Source: an uncultured Clostridia bacterium
GTDB taxonomy: Bacteria; Bacillota; Clostridia; Christensenellales; Borkfalkiaceae
Direction: 5' to 3'
DNA: 64,000 nucleotides
Assembly: GCA_947631195.1 (NCBI GenBank)
Contig: CANRKK010000006.1
Location: 1-64,000, forward strand
The notes beneath the pieces were generated by a model. The model made no database searches. It saw only the letters and a list, made by a program, of their open reading frames with translations, and was not told where the DNA came from. Numbering within the stretch: the first letter of the stretch is position 1; every line of letters starts with the position of its first letter. The position numbers were made by a program, and so were the translations under genes. Positions 1 to 8,970 of the stretch are shown piece after piece.

Positions 1-55
1 GCAGCAAAACAGCGCACTGTGCTGTTTTGAGAAATCTGCGCTCGTCCCCCCGTGG
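1..55. repeat. Dispersed repeat, family G, copy 1
   Basis: This segment is nearly identical to 15029-15083. It holds a perfect hairpin (CAAAACAGC, loop, GCTGTTTTG) and then a shared tail reading gcgctcgtccccccgtgg. It lies upstream of ppdK and contains no gene. Its function is unknown. Confidence 0.75.
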
Positions 56-143
56 CTGCTCTTGGCTGTTTGAAACGGCACAATAAATTACCTCGTGCTC
101 CGCGACTTTTCTTTTATTTTTTATCCCAAGGCGCGTTAAACGC

Positions 144-172
144 TTGCCAAATTTTATAGATTATATTAAAAT
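144..172 (+). promoter_or_regulatory. Likely sigma-A promoter of ppdK
   Basis: TTGCCA at 144-149 and TAAAAT at 167-172 are separated by 17 bases. A leader of about 40 bases follows, with a strong ribosome binding site (ggagga, 204-209) before the ATG at 218. Confidence 0.6.
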
Positions 173-217
173 AGTTCAGATAATAAATAAAGTAATTTCT
201 TATGGAGGAATTTTTAC

Positions 218-2908
218 ATGGCAAAAAAGTATTGCTACCTCTTTACCGAAGGTAATGCAAACATGCGCGAACTTTTGGGCGGCAAGGGCGCAAATCTTGC
301 GGAAATGACCAATATCGGGCTCCCCGTACCGCAGGGTTTTACCATCAGCACAGAAGCGTGCACACAGTATTATGAGGACGGAAAGAAGATAAACGACGGC
401 ATCAAAAAGGAAATCCTCGAATATATCGACAAAATGGAAAAAATCACGGGCAAAAAGTTCGGCGACAAGGAAAACCCCTTGCTCGTTTCGGTGCGCTCGG
501 GCGCGCGCGCTTCTATGCCCGGCATGATGGACACCATCTTGAACCTCGGCTTAAACGAGGAAGTGGTGGAAGTCCTCGCCCAAAAATCGGGCAATCCCCG
601 CTGGGCTTACGACTGCTACCGCAGATTTATACAGATGTTCTCCGACGTCGTTATGGAAGTAGGTAAAAAATACTTTGAAAAGCTCATCGACGACATGAAG
701 GAAAAGAAGGGCGTAACGCAGGACGTCGAACTCGACGCAGACGATCTTAAAGCCCTTGCAAACCAGTTCAAGGCCGAGTACAAAAAGCAGATCGGTTCGG
801 ACTTCCCCACCGACCCCAAGGACCAGCTGTTCGAGGCTATAAAAGCCGTGTTCCGTTCGTGGGACAACCCCCGCGCAAACGTGTACAGAATGGACCACGA
901 TATCCCCTATTCGTGGGGCACTGCCGTTAACGTTCAGATGATGGCGTTCGGCAACATGGGCGACAACTGCGGCACGGGCGTTGCGTTCACGCGTAACCCC
1001 GCCACGGGCGAAAAGGGCCTCATGGGCGAATTCCTCACCAACGCACAGGGCGAGGACGTAGTTGCGGGCGTAAGGACCCCCATGCCCATTGAGGAGATGA
1101 AAAAGGTATTCCCCGCCGTTTACGACCAGTTCCAGGAAGTTTGCAAAATTCTCGAAAACCACTATCACGACATGCAGGATATGGAGTTCACCGTAGAGAA
1201 CGAAAAGCTCTACATGCTCCAGACCCGTAACGGCAAGCGCACTGCCGCAGCCGCAATAAAGATCGCCTGCGACCTTATAGACGAGGGCATGATAACCGAA
1301 AAGGAAGCCCTCATGCAGATCGACGCAAAATCGCTCGACATGCTTCTCCATCCCCAGTTTGACCCCAAGGCTCTCGCCGAGGCAAACAAGAGCAACATAG
1401 TTGGCAAGGGCATAGCCGCCTCTCCCGGCGCGGCTGCGGGCACGATAGTGTTCACCGCCGAGGACGCCGTAAAGGAGGGCAAAAAGGGCAAAAAGGTCGT
1501 GCTTGTCCGCCTTGAAACTTCCCCCGAAGATATCGAGGGCATGAAGTACTCGCAGGGCATTTTGACGGTTCGCGGCGGCCAGACCTCCCACGCGGCGGTA
1601 GTTGCGCGCGGCATGGGCACCTGCTGCGTATCGGGCTGCGGCGACATAAAGATGGACGAGGAAAACAAGCAGTTCACCCTCGGCGGCAAGCTGTACAAGG
1701 AGGGCGACGTTCTCTCCCTCGACGGCTCTACGGGCAATATCTACAACTGCCTCATTCCCACCGTTCCCGCAGATCCCAATTCGGGCTACTTCGGCAGGAT
1801 AATGAGTTTGGCCGACAAGTACAAGGCCCTTCAAGTAAGGACCAACGCCGACACCCCCGCCGACGCAAGGCAGGCAATGGCGTTCGGCGCGCAGGGCATA
1901 GGCCTTTGCCGCACCGAGCACATGTTCTTCGACCCCGCAAGGATCGGCGCCTTCCGCGAGATGATCTGCGCCGACACCGTTGAGGAGAGGGAGGCCGCGC
2001 TCGCCAAGATAGAGCCGATGCAGCAGCAGGACTTCGAGGGCCTTATGGAAGCTCTCGAGGGCCAGCCCGTAACCATTCGTTTCCTCGATCCTCCCCTTCA
2101 CGAGTTTGTACCCACCGCCGAAGAGGATATAGCCGCGCTCGCAAAGGCGCAAAACAAGACGGTTGCACAGATCAAGCAGATAATTTCCGACCTGCACGAG
2201 TTCAACCCCATGATGGGCCACAGGGGCTGCCGTCTCTGCGTAACCTATCCCGAAATCGCGGTTATGCAGACCAACGCCGTTATAAAGGCCGCCATCAACG
2301 TACAAAAGAAGCACCCGAGCTGGAACGTGGTTCCCGAAATCATGATTCCCCTCACGGGCGAAGTAAAGGAAATGGCGTTCGTAAAGAAGATCGTGGTTAA
2401 AACGGCCGACGAAGTTATAAAGGCTTCGGGCGTTGACCTCAAGTACGAAGTGGGCACCATGATCGAGATCCCCCGCGCCGCGCTCACCGCGGACGACATC
2501 GCCAAGGAGGCCGAGTTCTTCTGCTTCGGCACCAACGACTTGACGCAGATGACCTTCGGTTTCTCGCGCGACGACGCAGGCAAGTTCCTGCCCGCATACT
2601 ATGCAAACAAGATTTACGAAAGCGATCCTTTCTCCCGTTTGGACACGACGGGCGTGGGCAAGCTCATGGATATGGCCGTTAAGCTCGGCAAGGGCGCGCG
2701 CAAAGATCTGCACGTCGGCATCTGCGGCGAACACGGCGGCGATCCTTCGTCCATCGAATTCTGCCACAATATAGGTTTGAACTATGTTTCCTGCTCGCCC
2801 TACAGAGTGCCCATCGCAAGGCTCGCCGCGGCGCAGGCAAACATAAAAAATCCCCGCGACTTAGTAGAAAACATCAAGAGCAAATTCAACAAAATCTTTA
2901 AAAAGTAA
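218..2908 (+). CDS. ppdK: Pyruvate, phosphate dikinase
   Basis: This cytosolic enzyme interconverts PEP + AMP + PPi with pyruvate + ATP + Pi. The product is 896 residues, close to the usual 870-900. The N-terminal ATP-grasp part opens with GGKGANLAEM. The swivelling phosphohistidine domain carries GGQTSHAAVVAR, with the phosphorylated His at residue 458. The C-terminal PEP-binding barrel carries GICGEHGGDP, with the catalytic Cys at 836. The ATG is preceded by ggagga at good spacing. It stands alone between its own promoter and terminator. With the Pfp at the end of the window it suggests pyrophosphate-linked glycolysis. A 738-codon open frame on the opposite strand is a composition artefact. 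Confidence 0.98.
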   Translation: MAKKYCYLFTEGNANMRELLGGKGANLAEMTNIGLPVPQGFTISTEACTQYYEDGKKINDGIKKEILEYIDKMEKITGKKFGDKENPLLVSVRSGARASMPGMMDTILNLGLNEEVVEVLAQKSGNPRWAYDCYRRFIQMFSDVVMEVGKKYFEKLIDDMKEKKGVTQDVELDADDLKALANQFKAEYKKQIGSDFPTDPKDQLFEAIKAVFRSWDNPRANVYRMDHDIPYSWGTAVNVQMMAFGNMGDNCGTGVAFTRNPATGEKGLMGEFLTNAQGEDVVAGVRTPMPIEEMKKVFPAVYDQFQEVCKILENHYHDMQDMEFTVENEKLYMLQTRNGKRTAAAAIKIACDLIDEGMITEKEALMQIDAKSLDMLLHPQFDPKALAEANKSNIVGKGIAASPGAAAGTIVFTAEDAVKEGKKGKKVVLVRLETSPEDIEGMKYSQGILTVRGGQTSHAAVVARGMGTCCVSGCGDIKMDEENKQFTLGGKLYKEGDVLSLDGSTGNIYNCLIPTVPADPNSGYFGRIMSLADKYKALQVRTNADTPADARQAMAFGAQGIGLCRTEHMFFDPARIGAFREMICADTVEEREAALAKIEPMQQQDFEGLMEALEGQPVTIRFLDPPLHEFVPTAEEDIAALAKAQNKTVAQIKQIISDLHEFNPMMGHRGCRLCVTYPEIAVMQTNAVIKAAINVQKKHPSWNVVPEIMIPLTGEVKEMAFVKKIVVKTADEVIKASGVDLKYEVGTMIEIPRAALTADDIAKEAEFFCFGTNDLTQMTFGFSRDDAGKFLPAYYANKIYESDPFSRLDTTGVGKLMDMAVKLGKGARKDLHVGICGEHGGDPSSIEFCHNIGLNYVSCSPYRVPIARLAAAQANIKNPRDLVENIKSKFNKIFKK

Positions 2909-2922
2909 AAGGCCACGGCCGT

Positions 2923-2954
2923 CGGGCCCGCTCCTGCAGGAGCGGGCCCGTTTT
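2923..2954 (+). terminator. Intrinsic terminator of ppdK
   Basis: A 12-bp perfect GC-rich stem (CGGGCCCGCTCC / GGAGCGGGCCCG) with a tgca loop is followed by TTTT, 14 bases after the ppdK stop codon. Confidence 0.9.
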
Positions 2955-2992
2955 GCATACTTTGAGTTTTATGTTTTATGAGTTTTTATTTT

Positions 2993-3111
2993 TTGGGCGG
3001 CCCGAGCGTTACACCCTCAACCCGCGTTAGCCATACATTCCGCTGAGCGCTACAAAACCGTTTCAACAGGGTTCACAAAAATCCCAAGCAAGCCGTGCCT
3101 GGGATTTTTCG
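2993..3111. repeat. Dispersed repeat, family A, copy 1, with terminator hairpin
   Basis: The core ccatacattccgctgagcgc recurs at 39.6, 46.9 and 55.4 kb. This copy ends in an AT-flanked stem (3077-3109, aaaaatcccaagca / tgcctgggattttt) that would work as a terminator on both strands. Copy 3 carries the same hairpin. Confidence 0.75.
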
Positions 3112-3133
3112 TATTATTTTAAAATAATTGTAC

Positions 3134-3195
3134 CCCAAACCGTGCCCTCTTCCGTGACAACGGGGGAGGGTGTCACGAAGTGACGGGTGGGAGAG
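3134..3195. repeat. Dispersed repeat, family B, copy 1
   Basis: It shares gtgccctcttccgtg and gggggaggg with copies at 15.4, 35.0, 39.6 and 62.0 kb. The inner hairpin here is GTCAC-gaa-GTGAC (3172-3184). Other copies have GCCCT-gaa-AGGGC in the same place. Confidence 0.8.
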
Positions 3196-3222
3196 GAACG
3201 GAGTAAGTTGCGCTACAATTAT

Positions 3223-3281
3223 TTTAAAACGTCGCTGCGCGACAGATTCTTCGTCGGGCTACGCCCGACTCAGAATGACAG
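3223..3281. repeat. Dispersed repeat, family C, copy 1
   Basis: It contains the hairpin GTCGGGC-tac-GCCCGAC flanked by gattctt and actcagaatgaca. The same unit occurs inverted at 44384-44436 and 62028-62090. I recall this sequence as common in gut Clostridia, but cannot check that here. Confidence 0.75.
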
Positions 3282-3533
3282 GGGGGAGGGAGAGTCCCTC
3301 GCGCAGAATGACAGAGGAGGGGAAAACACTCCCCCGCGCACAATAATAGAGGGAGGGCACGCTCATGCAAAACTGCGGAGCAACGGCCTTGCATAGCTTG
3401 TGTCTGCCCGCCGCCAACGGCATAAACCCTCCGTCCGTAGGTGTATAAATATACCTTAGAATGGTGCATAAAATACTATATAAAGACATAATATTTTTAA
3501 TAAAATAGTTATAATACAGTTTAACGGAATATT

Positions 3534-3890
3534 ATGGATAAAAAGGTCATTGTGGCGCGAATAGAGTATCTCATGAAAGAGAAAGGCATCACGGCGTATC
3601 AGCTTAAAGAGAACGCGGATATATCAACTACTATTTATCAATGGAAAAAGAACGCGCAGCGCGACAAAACGCGCACCCCGTCGCTTAAATCGATAGAAAA
3701 GATATGTTCCTTTCTGGGCGTTTCGCTCGCCTATTTTTTCAGTTTCGACCCCGTCGAGCAGGCCGAATATATGAACAGTGAAATTTATAAAAATTTAAGC
3801 TGCCTTAATGCGGAGCAGAAAAAGTTGGTTTTGGAAATAATAGATCAATTCAAAGCTGTTAATAATCAAAATAAACATACGGAGCAATAA
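3534..3890 (+). CDS. XRE-family helix-turn-helix regulator
   Basis: This 118-residue protein has an N-terminal HTH_3-type DNA-binding domain (about residues 5-70; ITAYQLKENADISTTIYQWKK fits helices 2 and 3). A short helical tail of about 40 residues follows, perhaps for dimerisation. The -10-like TATAAT at 3510-3515 lies 18 bases upstream, and the binding site is weak (cggaat). Its stop codon touches the ATG of the next gene, so the two are almost certainly co-transcribed, and it may regulate its own operon. The target is not visible from sequence. Confidence 0.85.
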   Translation: MDKKVIVARIEYLMKEKGITAYQLKENADISTTIYQWKKNAQRDKTRTPSLKSIEKICSFLGVSLAYFFSFDPVEQAEYMNSEIYKNLSCLNAEQKKLVLEIIDQFKAVNNQNKHTEQ

Positions 3891-5162
3891 ATGGAAGAAC
3901 AGAAAGAAGGCTTAACCGTAGGCGAAGTTTGCAAGGTCATATTTTCTCAAAAATGGCTGGCGCTTGTGATAGTCGTCATAATAACCCTTGCGGGAACTCT
4001 CGGCCTGTATCTGGGCTACAACGCCGTACAGACGGAATACGTGCGCATATTTACGGTGAGTTTTCCAGACAGCGGCGCGTCGGGCACGGTTTTCCCCGAC
4101 AACTCGCCCTTTGACTACCGCGACATAGTCTCCCGCGAAAATCTTGTCGCGGCAAAGGGGAGCAACGGGGAATTTGACGGCATAGACATAGGCAAGATGT
4201 ATTCCGAGCGGGACATAACGATAGCGCGCTCGGCAAACACGATAGCGGGCGACCAAATCGAAACGTCCTACACCATAAACGTAAAGGCGAAGTATTTTTC
4301 AAACAAAAACACGGCGTCCGACTTCATAGACGAGCTGGTAAATATGCCCGTGAGATATCTTTTGAATTTAGCGGCCGACCAGCAGGCGTATCTTTTGAAC
4401 TACGACGACTCCGACTTCTACGAGGATAAAATCAGCCTGCTGCAAAAGCAGATAGAGTTTCTAATCGCGGGCGCGGAAAAACTTGTGGCCGCAACGGGCA
4501 ACAACTCCTCCAACATAGGCCTTTTAAACAGGCTCCAGCTCTACAACGCCGAAGTCGGCGCGGCGGCGGGCGAGCTGCACAACAATCTGTACGTCCACAG
4601 CGTGGCGGAGGTCTGCGGGGAATACTCCAACCTCGTCAAGTCGCTGGACGCGTCCATACAGTCCAAAACGCGCGAGGCGGAGATTCTCTACGGCAAACTC
4701 GGCGAGGGGGACGCGGTGCAGAGCCTTTTACGGCCCTCCGAGCGCGTGGAGCAGCTTGCCGCCGAAATAAGCGAGCTCGAGGCGCGCAGATCGCTCTACA
4801 ACGAATACCTCCTCAAATATCCCACGGGGAGCGAACCTCCCGCGGCGGGCAGCGAAGAATTTGCCGCCAAACTCACAAGTTTAAAGGCGGTGATCGGCGC
4901 GGTGACCGACGAATACGAAACCAACCTTGCCGAATACTACCGCGTCTATTCCATAGTGGCCTACGACGGCGCGCTCATATCGGGCGGCTATATAAACCTT
5001 GCGCTGTGCCTTTTGATAAGTTTGGCGGCGGGTTTGGCCGTGGCGGCGGCAGCGTCCTTTTTCGCGGGCATAAAAAAGAACCGCAGGGCCGCAAAAACGG
5101 GCGGCGACGGGCGGCAGACCGAACCTCCCGCAGCCGTCGGCGGGGACAGTAAAAATCAATAA
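3891..5162 (+). CDS. Wzz/CpsC-like chain-length or tyrosine-kinase-modulator membrane protein
   Basis: The 423-residue product has a short cytoplasmic start, a membrane helix at about 22-44, a large external region with predicted coiled coils (around YEDKISLLQKQIEFL and RVEQLAAEISELEARRS), a second membrane helix at about 367-394, and a basic, Pro/Gly-rich tail. That layout is typical of Wzz/CpsC polysaccharide co-polymerases. The proline-rich motif usual near their second helix is missing, and no polysaccharide genes lie nearby. The call rests on architecture, not on a catalytic motif. It begins directly after the regulator's stop codon, with ggag upstream. Confidence 0.6.
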   Translation: MEEQKEGLTVGEVCKVIFSQKWLALVIVVIITLAGTLGLYLGYNAVQTEYVRIFTVSFPDSGASGTVFPDNSPFDYRDIVSRENLVAAKGSNGEFDGIDIGKMYSERDITIARSANTIAGDQIETSYTINVKAKYFSNKNTASDFIDELVNMPVRYLLNLAADQQAYLLNYDDSDFYEDKISLLQKQIEFLIAGAEKLVAATGNNSSNIGLLNRLQLYNAEVGAAAGELHNNLYVHSVAEVCGEYSNLVKSLDASIQSKTREAEILYGKLGEGDAVQSLLRPSERVEQLAAEISELEARRSLYNEYLLKYPTGSEPPAAGSEEFAAKLTSLKAVIGAVTDEYETNLAEYYRVYSIVAYDGALISGGYINLALCLLISLAAGLAVAAAASFFAGIKKNRRAAKTGGDGRQTEPPAAVGGDSKNQ

Positions 5163-5177
5163 AGGCTCTTCATAATT

Positions 5178-5211
5178 GCCTCTCCGCGCATTGCGGAGGG
5201 GCGTATTTTAT
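5178..5211 (+). terminator. Intrinsic terminator of the XRE/Wzz-like operon
   Basis: The stem gcctctccgc / gcggaggggc has a 5-base loop and one G-T pair. It is followed by gtattttat and lies 15 bases after the stop codon. Confidence 0.75.
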
Positions 5212-5241
5212 TTGACAAACCAAACGCCGTTATAATATAAT
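5212..5241 (+). promoter_or_regulatory. Sigma-A promoter of the alr-pheA operon
   Basis: Consensus TTGACA (5212-5217) and TATAAT (5236-5241) are 18 bases apart. Transcription would start near 5248. This rules out the longest open frame's TTG at 5241 as the start of alr. Confidence 0.8.
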
Positions 5242-5303
5242 TGCTATACGGCGGGTCGGGCCGTGCGCGTAACAGCGCGGCGGCCGCGGGCATATATTTT
5301 AGT

Positions 5304-6275
5304 ATGCAAAAAACTCTCGCCGTGGTCGACTTAAAAAATTTGGAATACAACGCGCGGTACGTGCGCGGAATTTTGGGGAACAGGCTGTTTTACGCCGTGG
5401 TAAAGGCCAACGCCTACGGGCACGGCGCGGCCATGGCGGCGCAGACGATAGAGCATATAGCCGACGGTTTTTGCGTGGCTATAGTGGACGAGGGCGCGGC
5501 GCTGCGGCTCGCGGGCATAACGAAGCCCATACTCGTGTTCACCCCGCCGCTGGGCGCGGACGACGTGCTCAGGGCAAAGCTCTACAACCTCACTTTAACG
5601 GTAAACTCAACATATACCGCCCGTTTGGCCCGCGGACTGCCCTGTTTTATCAAGGTGAACACCGGCATGAACAGGCTGGGCTGCAACCTTCCGGAGCTGA
5701 AAGAAGTGCTTGACGCGGTGGCGGAAGAGGACCTGCAGGGAGTATATTCCCACCTGTACGCGCCGCACATCGAGGCCGCGCGGGAGGAACAGCTTGTCCT
5801 TTTCAACCGCGCGGAGGAGCTTGTAAAGTCCAAAAAACCCAATACAGTTGCGCATTTGGCGGCGAGCGGCGGCCTTTTGGCGGGCGAAAAATTCATAAAG
5901 GACGGCGCGCGGGCGGGCATACTTTTATACGGATATCCGCCCGAGGGTTTCAAAGCCGGCGTAAAGCCCGTTTTAAGCGTCTATGCCCGCAGGGTGCAAA
6001 CCACTTCCGTGTGCGGGCGCGGCGCGGGCTATTGCGTGGCGGAAAAGCAATACGGCAGGCTTTCCACCTACCGCTTGGGATATGCCGACGGCTTTTTGCG
6101 CGCCTCGGCTTTGGGCGTGGGCAACCTGTGCATGGACTCCTTCGTCCGCGAGGGCGGGGAGGAACTTTTGCCCGTGCTCACCGACGCGGCCCGTCTTGCC
6201 GCAAAAAACGGCACTATATGCTACGAAACGCTCTGCGCGGCCACGCGGCGGGCGGAGATAGTGTACCGCCAATAA
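5304..6275 (+). CDS. alr: Alanine racemase
   Basis: This PLP enzyme makes D-alanine for peptidoglycan. FYAVVKANAYGHG places the PLP lysine at residue 34. The C-terminal beta domain shows AGYC (position of the catalytic Tyr), RLGYADGF, and NLCMD, where most have GRVCMD. At 323 residues it is shorter than the usual 360-390; the loss is mostly in the C-terminal domain. I chose the ATG at 5304 because the upstream frame starts inside the promoter and because MQKTLAVVDLKNL aligns with family N-termini. No ribosome binding site is evident. It is the first gene of a six-gene operon. Confidence 0.9.
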   Translation: MQKTLAVVDLKNLEYNARYVRGILGNRLFYAVVKANAYGHGAAMAAQTIEHIADGFCVAIVDEGAALRLAGITKPILVFTPPLGADDVLRAKLYNLTLTVNSTYTARLARGLPCFIKVNTGMNRLGCNLPELKEVLDAVAEEDLQGVYSHLYAPHIEAAREEQLVLFNRAEELVKSKKPNTVAHLAASGGLLAGEKFIKDGARAGILLYGYPPEGFKAGVKPVLSVYARRVQTTSVCGRGAGYCVAEKQYGRLSTYRLGYADGFLRASALGVGNLCMDSFVREGGEELLPVLTDAARLAAKNGTICYETLCAATRRAEIVYRQ

Positions 6276-6301
6276 ATTAAGTTTTTAAGGGGGAAATAAT
6301 T

Positions 6302-6904
6302 ATGGAAAACAAAGGAGAAAGGGGCAAGGCGTTCCTGTATGAACTGCGCGACCTGTTTTCGGGCGCGGCCTTTCCCTTGATGCTGCAGGCGATAATCAGC
6401 GTCACCTTTATAGGCATGACCACTTCGCTCATCGGCAGCGACCTCGTTCTCACTATCATATTGCTCGTGATAGGGGAGCTGTTTATTGCCGCGGCCTATA
6501 TAATTTTCGGCAGGCAGAGCGGCGTAACCTCGGTGCGGCGCATTTTGAACCACGCAAAAAAGTTGGAGATAGGCTCCACGGACAAGCAGGCCGTTTACGG
6601 CACGGGCGAATACTCGGCCTGCAAGGGCTTTGTGATGGGGTTTATCAGCTGCATACCCTATATTATTTTCCAGATTATCCAGTGCGCCGCGCCCAACAGC
6701 GTGTGCGACTTTGTGCTGAATTACGTGTTTGCGTGGGCGGCGATTCCCCTGTCCCTCGCTCATCTTTCCCCGTGGCTTAATCTTTTGACGGTGCTCTATC
6801 CCGTCGTCGTTCACGGCGTGGCGTACATTGTTTTTGCCCACAAGGAGTGGAACAAACTGCAGGACATGCAGGAAAAGCAGCGGGCGGCGGAAGGCAAAAA
6901 ATGA
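6302..6904 (+). CDS. Four-helix membrane protein of unknown function
   Basis: I do not recognise this 200-residue protein. It has a charged N-terminus, four likely membrane helices (about 20-40, 45-68, 105-125 and 145-180), and a charged helical tail. The binding site agggggaa is good. Its last four bases overlap the start of rsmD (ATGA), so it is translationally coupled to it. Position alone gives no function. Confidence 0.75.
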   Translation: MENKGERGKAFLYELRDLFSGAAFPLMLQAIISVTFIGMTTSLIGSDLVLTIILLVIGELFIAAAYIIFGRQSGVTSVRRILNHAKKLEIGSTDKQAVYGTGEYSACKGFVMGFISCIPYIIFQIIQCAAPNSVCDFVLNYVFAWAAIPLSLAHLSPWLNLLTVLYPVVVHGVAYIVFAHKEWNKLQDMQEKQRAAEGKK

Positions 6905-7449
6905 GGATAATATCGGGCAAATACCGCTCGCTCGTCCTTTCGGAATTCAAGGGGCGGGATATCCGTCCCACGGCCGACAGGGTAAAGGAGAGCCTGTTCA
7001 ACATAATATCTCCGCGGGTGGCGGGCGCGCGTGTGCTGGACCTGTTTTGCGGCAGCGGCGGGCTCGGGCTGGAGTGTATCTCCCGCGGCGCGCAGTGGGT
7101 GCATTTCAACGACGTTTCCCCAGACAGCCTCGCCGTCTTAAAAAAGAACCTTGCAAAGCTCAAGGGGGAGACCAACTACGCCGTAACGAATTGCGACTAT
7201 TCAGTCTGTCTCGGCACGCTTTGCGATAAGTTCGATTTGATTTTTTTGGACCCGCCGTACAGGTCTGATGCGGGCGTCGGGGCGCTTAACGCCATATCTC
7301 CCCGCAAACTTTTGGCGGAAGGCGGCATAGCCGTTTTGGAGCGCGACCGTCCGTTTTCGGGCGAGGCGCGGGGGCTTGAACTCTTTGACGAGAGAAAATA
7401 CGGCATAACGTATTTGAGTTTTTTTAAGGAAGCCGACATACAACAATGA
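6901..7449 (+). CDS. rsmD: 16S rRNA (guanine-N2)-methyltransferase RsmD
   Basis: RsmD methylates G966 of 16S rRNA using S-adenosylmethionine. The 182-residue product begins MRIISGKYRS, the usual family start. It shows the SAM loop LDLFCGSGGLGLE and the catalytic motif DPPY in FDLIFLDPPY. An in-frame upstream start inside the previous gene was rejected because ATG 6901 overlaps its stop in the common ATGA way and matches the family N-terminus. The rsmD-coaD pairing is frequent in bacteria and supports both calls. Confidence 0.95.
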   Translation: MRIISGKYRSLVLSEFKGRDIRPTADRVKESLFNIISPRVAGARVLDLFCGSGGLGLECISRGAQWVHFNDVSPDSLAVLKKNLAKLKGETNYAVTNCDYSVCLGTLCDKFDLIFLDPPYRSDAGVGALNAISPRKLLAEGGIAVLERDRPFSGEARGLELFDERKYGITYLSFFKEADIQQ

Positions 7450-7931
7450 AAAAGTGCGTATTTGCGGGCACGTTCGACCCGCCCACAACGGGGCACAGGG
7501 AAGTGATAGACAAGTGTCTTAAAATCTTTGACGAAGTGGTGGTTGCCGTCATGGTCAACGCCCGTAAATCTCCCCTTTTAACGGAGGAGGAGAGGGCGCA
7601 GCTACTCAAAAAACTCTATGCAAACGAGCCCCGCGTGCGCGTTGAAATTTTCGGCGGCGCGGCGGTGGACCTCCTCAAAAAGGAGAACACCCCCTTCTAT
7701 GTGCGGGGAGTAAGGAACACGGTGGACTTCGAGTATGAAAACGCCGACCGCTTTGCCAACGAAAAACTTATGGAAGATATAGTGACTATATACATTCCCG
7801 CCAAACAAAACAGCGTCCACATAAGCTCCACGCTCGTAAAAAATTCGGTAAAATTCCAAAAGGATTTTGCGGACTACATGCCCGCGGAGATACGCGGCCT
7901 GTTTTTAGAGATGATACAAAACAAAAACTGA
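7446..7931 (+). CDS. coaD: Phosphopantetheine adenylyltransferase
   Basis: CoaD carries out the fourth step of coenzyme A synthesis: 4'-phosphopantetheine + ATP gives dephospho-CoA + PPi. The 161-residue product is the normal length. The nucleotidyltransferase motif is AGTFDPPTTGH, RGVRNTVDFEYE forms the substrate loop, and HISSTLVKN is the late family signature. It overlaps rsmD by four bases (ATGA). Confidence 0.97.
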   Translation: MKKCVFAGTFDPPTTGHREVIDKCLKIFDEVVVAVMVNARKSPLLTEEERAQLLKKLYANEPRVRVEIFGGAAVDLLKKENTPFYVRGVRNTVDFEYENADRFANEKLMEDIVTIYIPAKQNSVHISSTLVKNSVKFQKDFADYMPAEIRGLFLEMIQNKN

Positions 7932-7946
7932 CATACGGAGAGCAAG

Positions 7947-8969
7947 ATGTTTGAAAAGCAGATAAAGATACCCGACCCCGAAGAAATAATCGCGGCCTTG
8001 CCCATGCCCGACGACCTGAAAGAGATCAAGGCCTCGCGCGACAGGCTCGTGACAGACGTGATAACGGGCAACAGCGACAAGCTGATAGTTATAGTCGGCC
8101 CCTGTTCGGCGCACGAGCAGGCCCCCGTTTTGGACTACGTGGAGCGGCTCGGCAAGCTCAACGAAAAGGTAAAGGACAAGCTCGTATTGGTGCCGAGGAT
8201 CTACACCAACAAGCCCCGCACCAAGGGCGTTGGCTACAAGGGCATGTTTTCCCAGCCCGACCCCAACAAAAAGGAAGATATTTTAAAGGGCATCTTCGCC
8301 ATCAGGGAGCTGAATATAAAGGCCATAGAGGCAAGCGGACTTGCCGCCGCCGACGAGATGCTCTACCCCGCCAACATACACTACGTTGAAGATTTGCTCA
8401 GCTATATAGCCGTGGGCGCGCGTTCCAGCGAAAACCAGCTTCACCGCCTCGTTTCCAGCGGAATAGACGTACCCGTGGGCGTAAAAAACCCCACCAGCGG
8501 CTCCATTTTGGTGCTGCTGAACAGCATTTTCGCGGCGCAGAGCGGGCAGGTTTTCAAGCTCAACGGCTGGCAGGTCAAAACGGACGGCAACCCCTTGGCG
8601 CACGCAATTTTGCGCGGCGCGTCCGACGGCTACGGCAACGACATTCCCAACTTCCACTACGAGACGGTGATGCAGGTCGCCGAAGGCTACGCAAAGTCGG
8701 GGCTTTCAAATCCCGCGATAATAATCGACGCAAACCACTCCAACAGCGGCAAAAAATTCAAACAGCAGATAAGGATATGCGAGGAGGTAATGCAAAACCG
8801 CCTCTACGACGGGGACTTCAAAAAGATAGTAAAGGGATTTATGATAGAGAGCTTTTTGGAGGAGGGCAACCAGCAGGAGGACATAGTTTACGGCAAGTCC
8901 ATAACCGACCCCTGCCTCGGCTGGTGTGACACCGAACGCCTTATCTTGGACATTGCGGAGAAGGTGTGA
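7947..8969 (+). CDS. aroF: 3-deoxy-7-phosphoheptulonate synthase, AroG/AroF type
   Basis: This is the first step of the shikimate pathway, condensing PEP with erythrose 4-phosphate. The product is 340 residues of the class I-alpha type: VGPCSAHE, VPRIYTNKPRTKGVGYKG, KNPTSG and DANHSNS are the expected PEP, phosphate and metal-site motifs. E. coli enzymes read GPCSIH where this one has GPCSAH. The ggag site before the ATG is good. It lies one base upstream of pheA, so this is a phenylalanine-pathway pair. The symbol is generic; which amino acid inhibits it cannot be read off. Confidence 0.93.
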   Translation: MFEKQIKIPDPEEIIAALPMPDDLKEIKASRDRLVTDVITGNSDKLIVIVGPCSAHEQAPVLDYVERLGKLNEKVKDKLVLVPRIYTNKPRTKGVGYKGMFSQPDPNKKEDILKGIFAIRELNIKAIEASGLAAADEMLYPANIHYVEDLLSYIAVGARSSENQLHRLVSSGIDVPVGVKNPTSGSILVLLNSIFAAQSGQVFKLNGWQVKTDGNPLAHAILRGASDGYGNDIPNFHYETVMQVAEGYAKSGLSNPAIIIDANHSNSGKKFKQQIRICEEVMQNRLYDGDFKKIVKGFMIESFLEEGNQQEDIVYGKSITDPCLGWCDTERLILDIAEKV

Positions 8970-8970
8970 C

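Larger units (their letters stand above)
2955..3533. other. Intergenic region made of dispersed repeats
   Basis: No gene is supported here. It holds copies of repeat families A, B and C, described separately. From 3282 to about 3360 there are degenerate pieces of family C (cagaatgacag twice more). The rest, to 3480, shows nothing I recognise. A -10-like TATAAT at 3510-3515 precedes the next gene. The 69-codon frame across 3187-3396 is made only of repeat sequence. Confidence 0.7.

Noticed and set aside
551-2767. Long open frame (738 codons) on the minus strand across ppdK
   Set aside because: It is the mirror of a strongly biased codon pattern in a clear ppdK gene, with no recognisable domain; similar antisense frames cover many genes here.
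3187-3396. 69-codon frame with a good-looking start
   Set aside because: It consists of family B and C repeat sequence and has no ribosome binding site.
3534-5162. XRE plus Wzz-like pair as part of a polysaccharide or defence locus
   Set aside because: No glycosyltransferase, kinase, nuclease or toxin gene is adjacent, so nothing beyond a two-gene operon is supported.
5241-5303. TTG start for alr 21 codons upstream
   Set aside because: It overlaps the last base of the -10 box of a near-consensus promoter, so it would not be transcribed.
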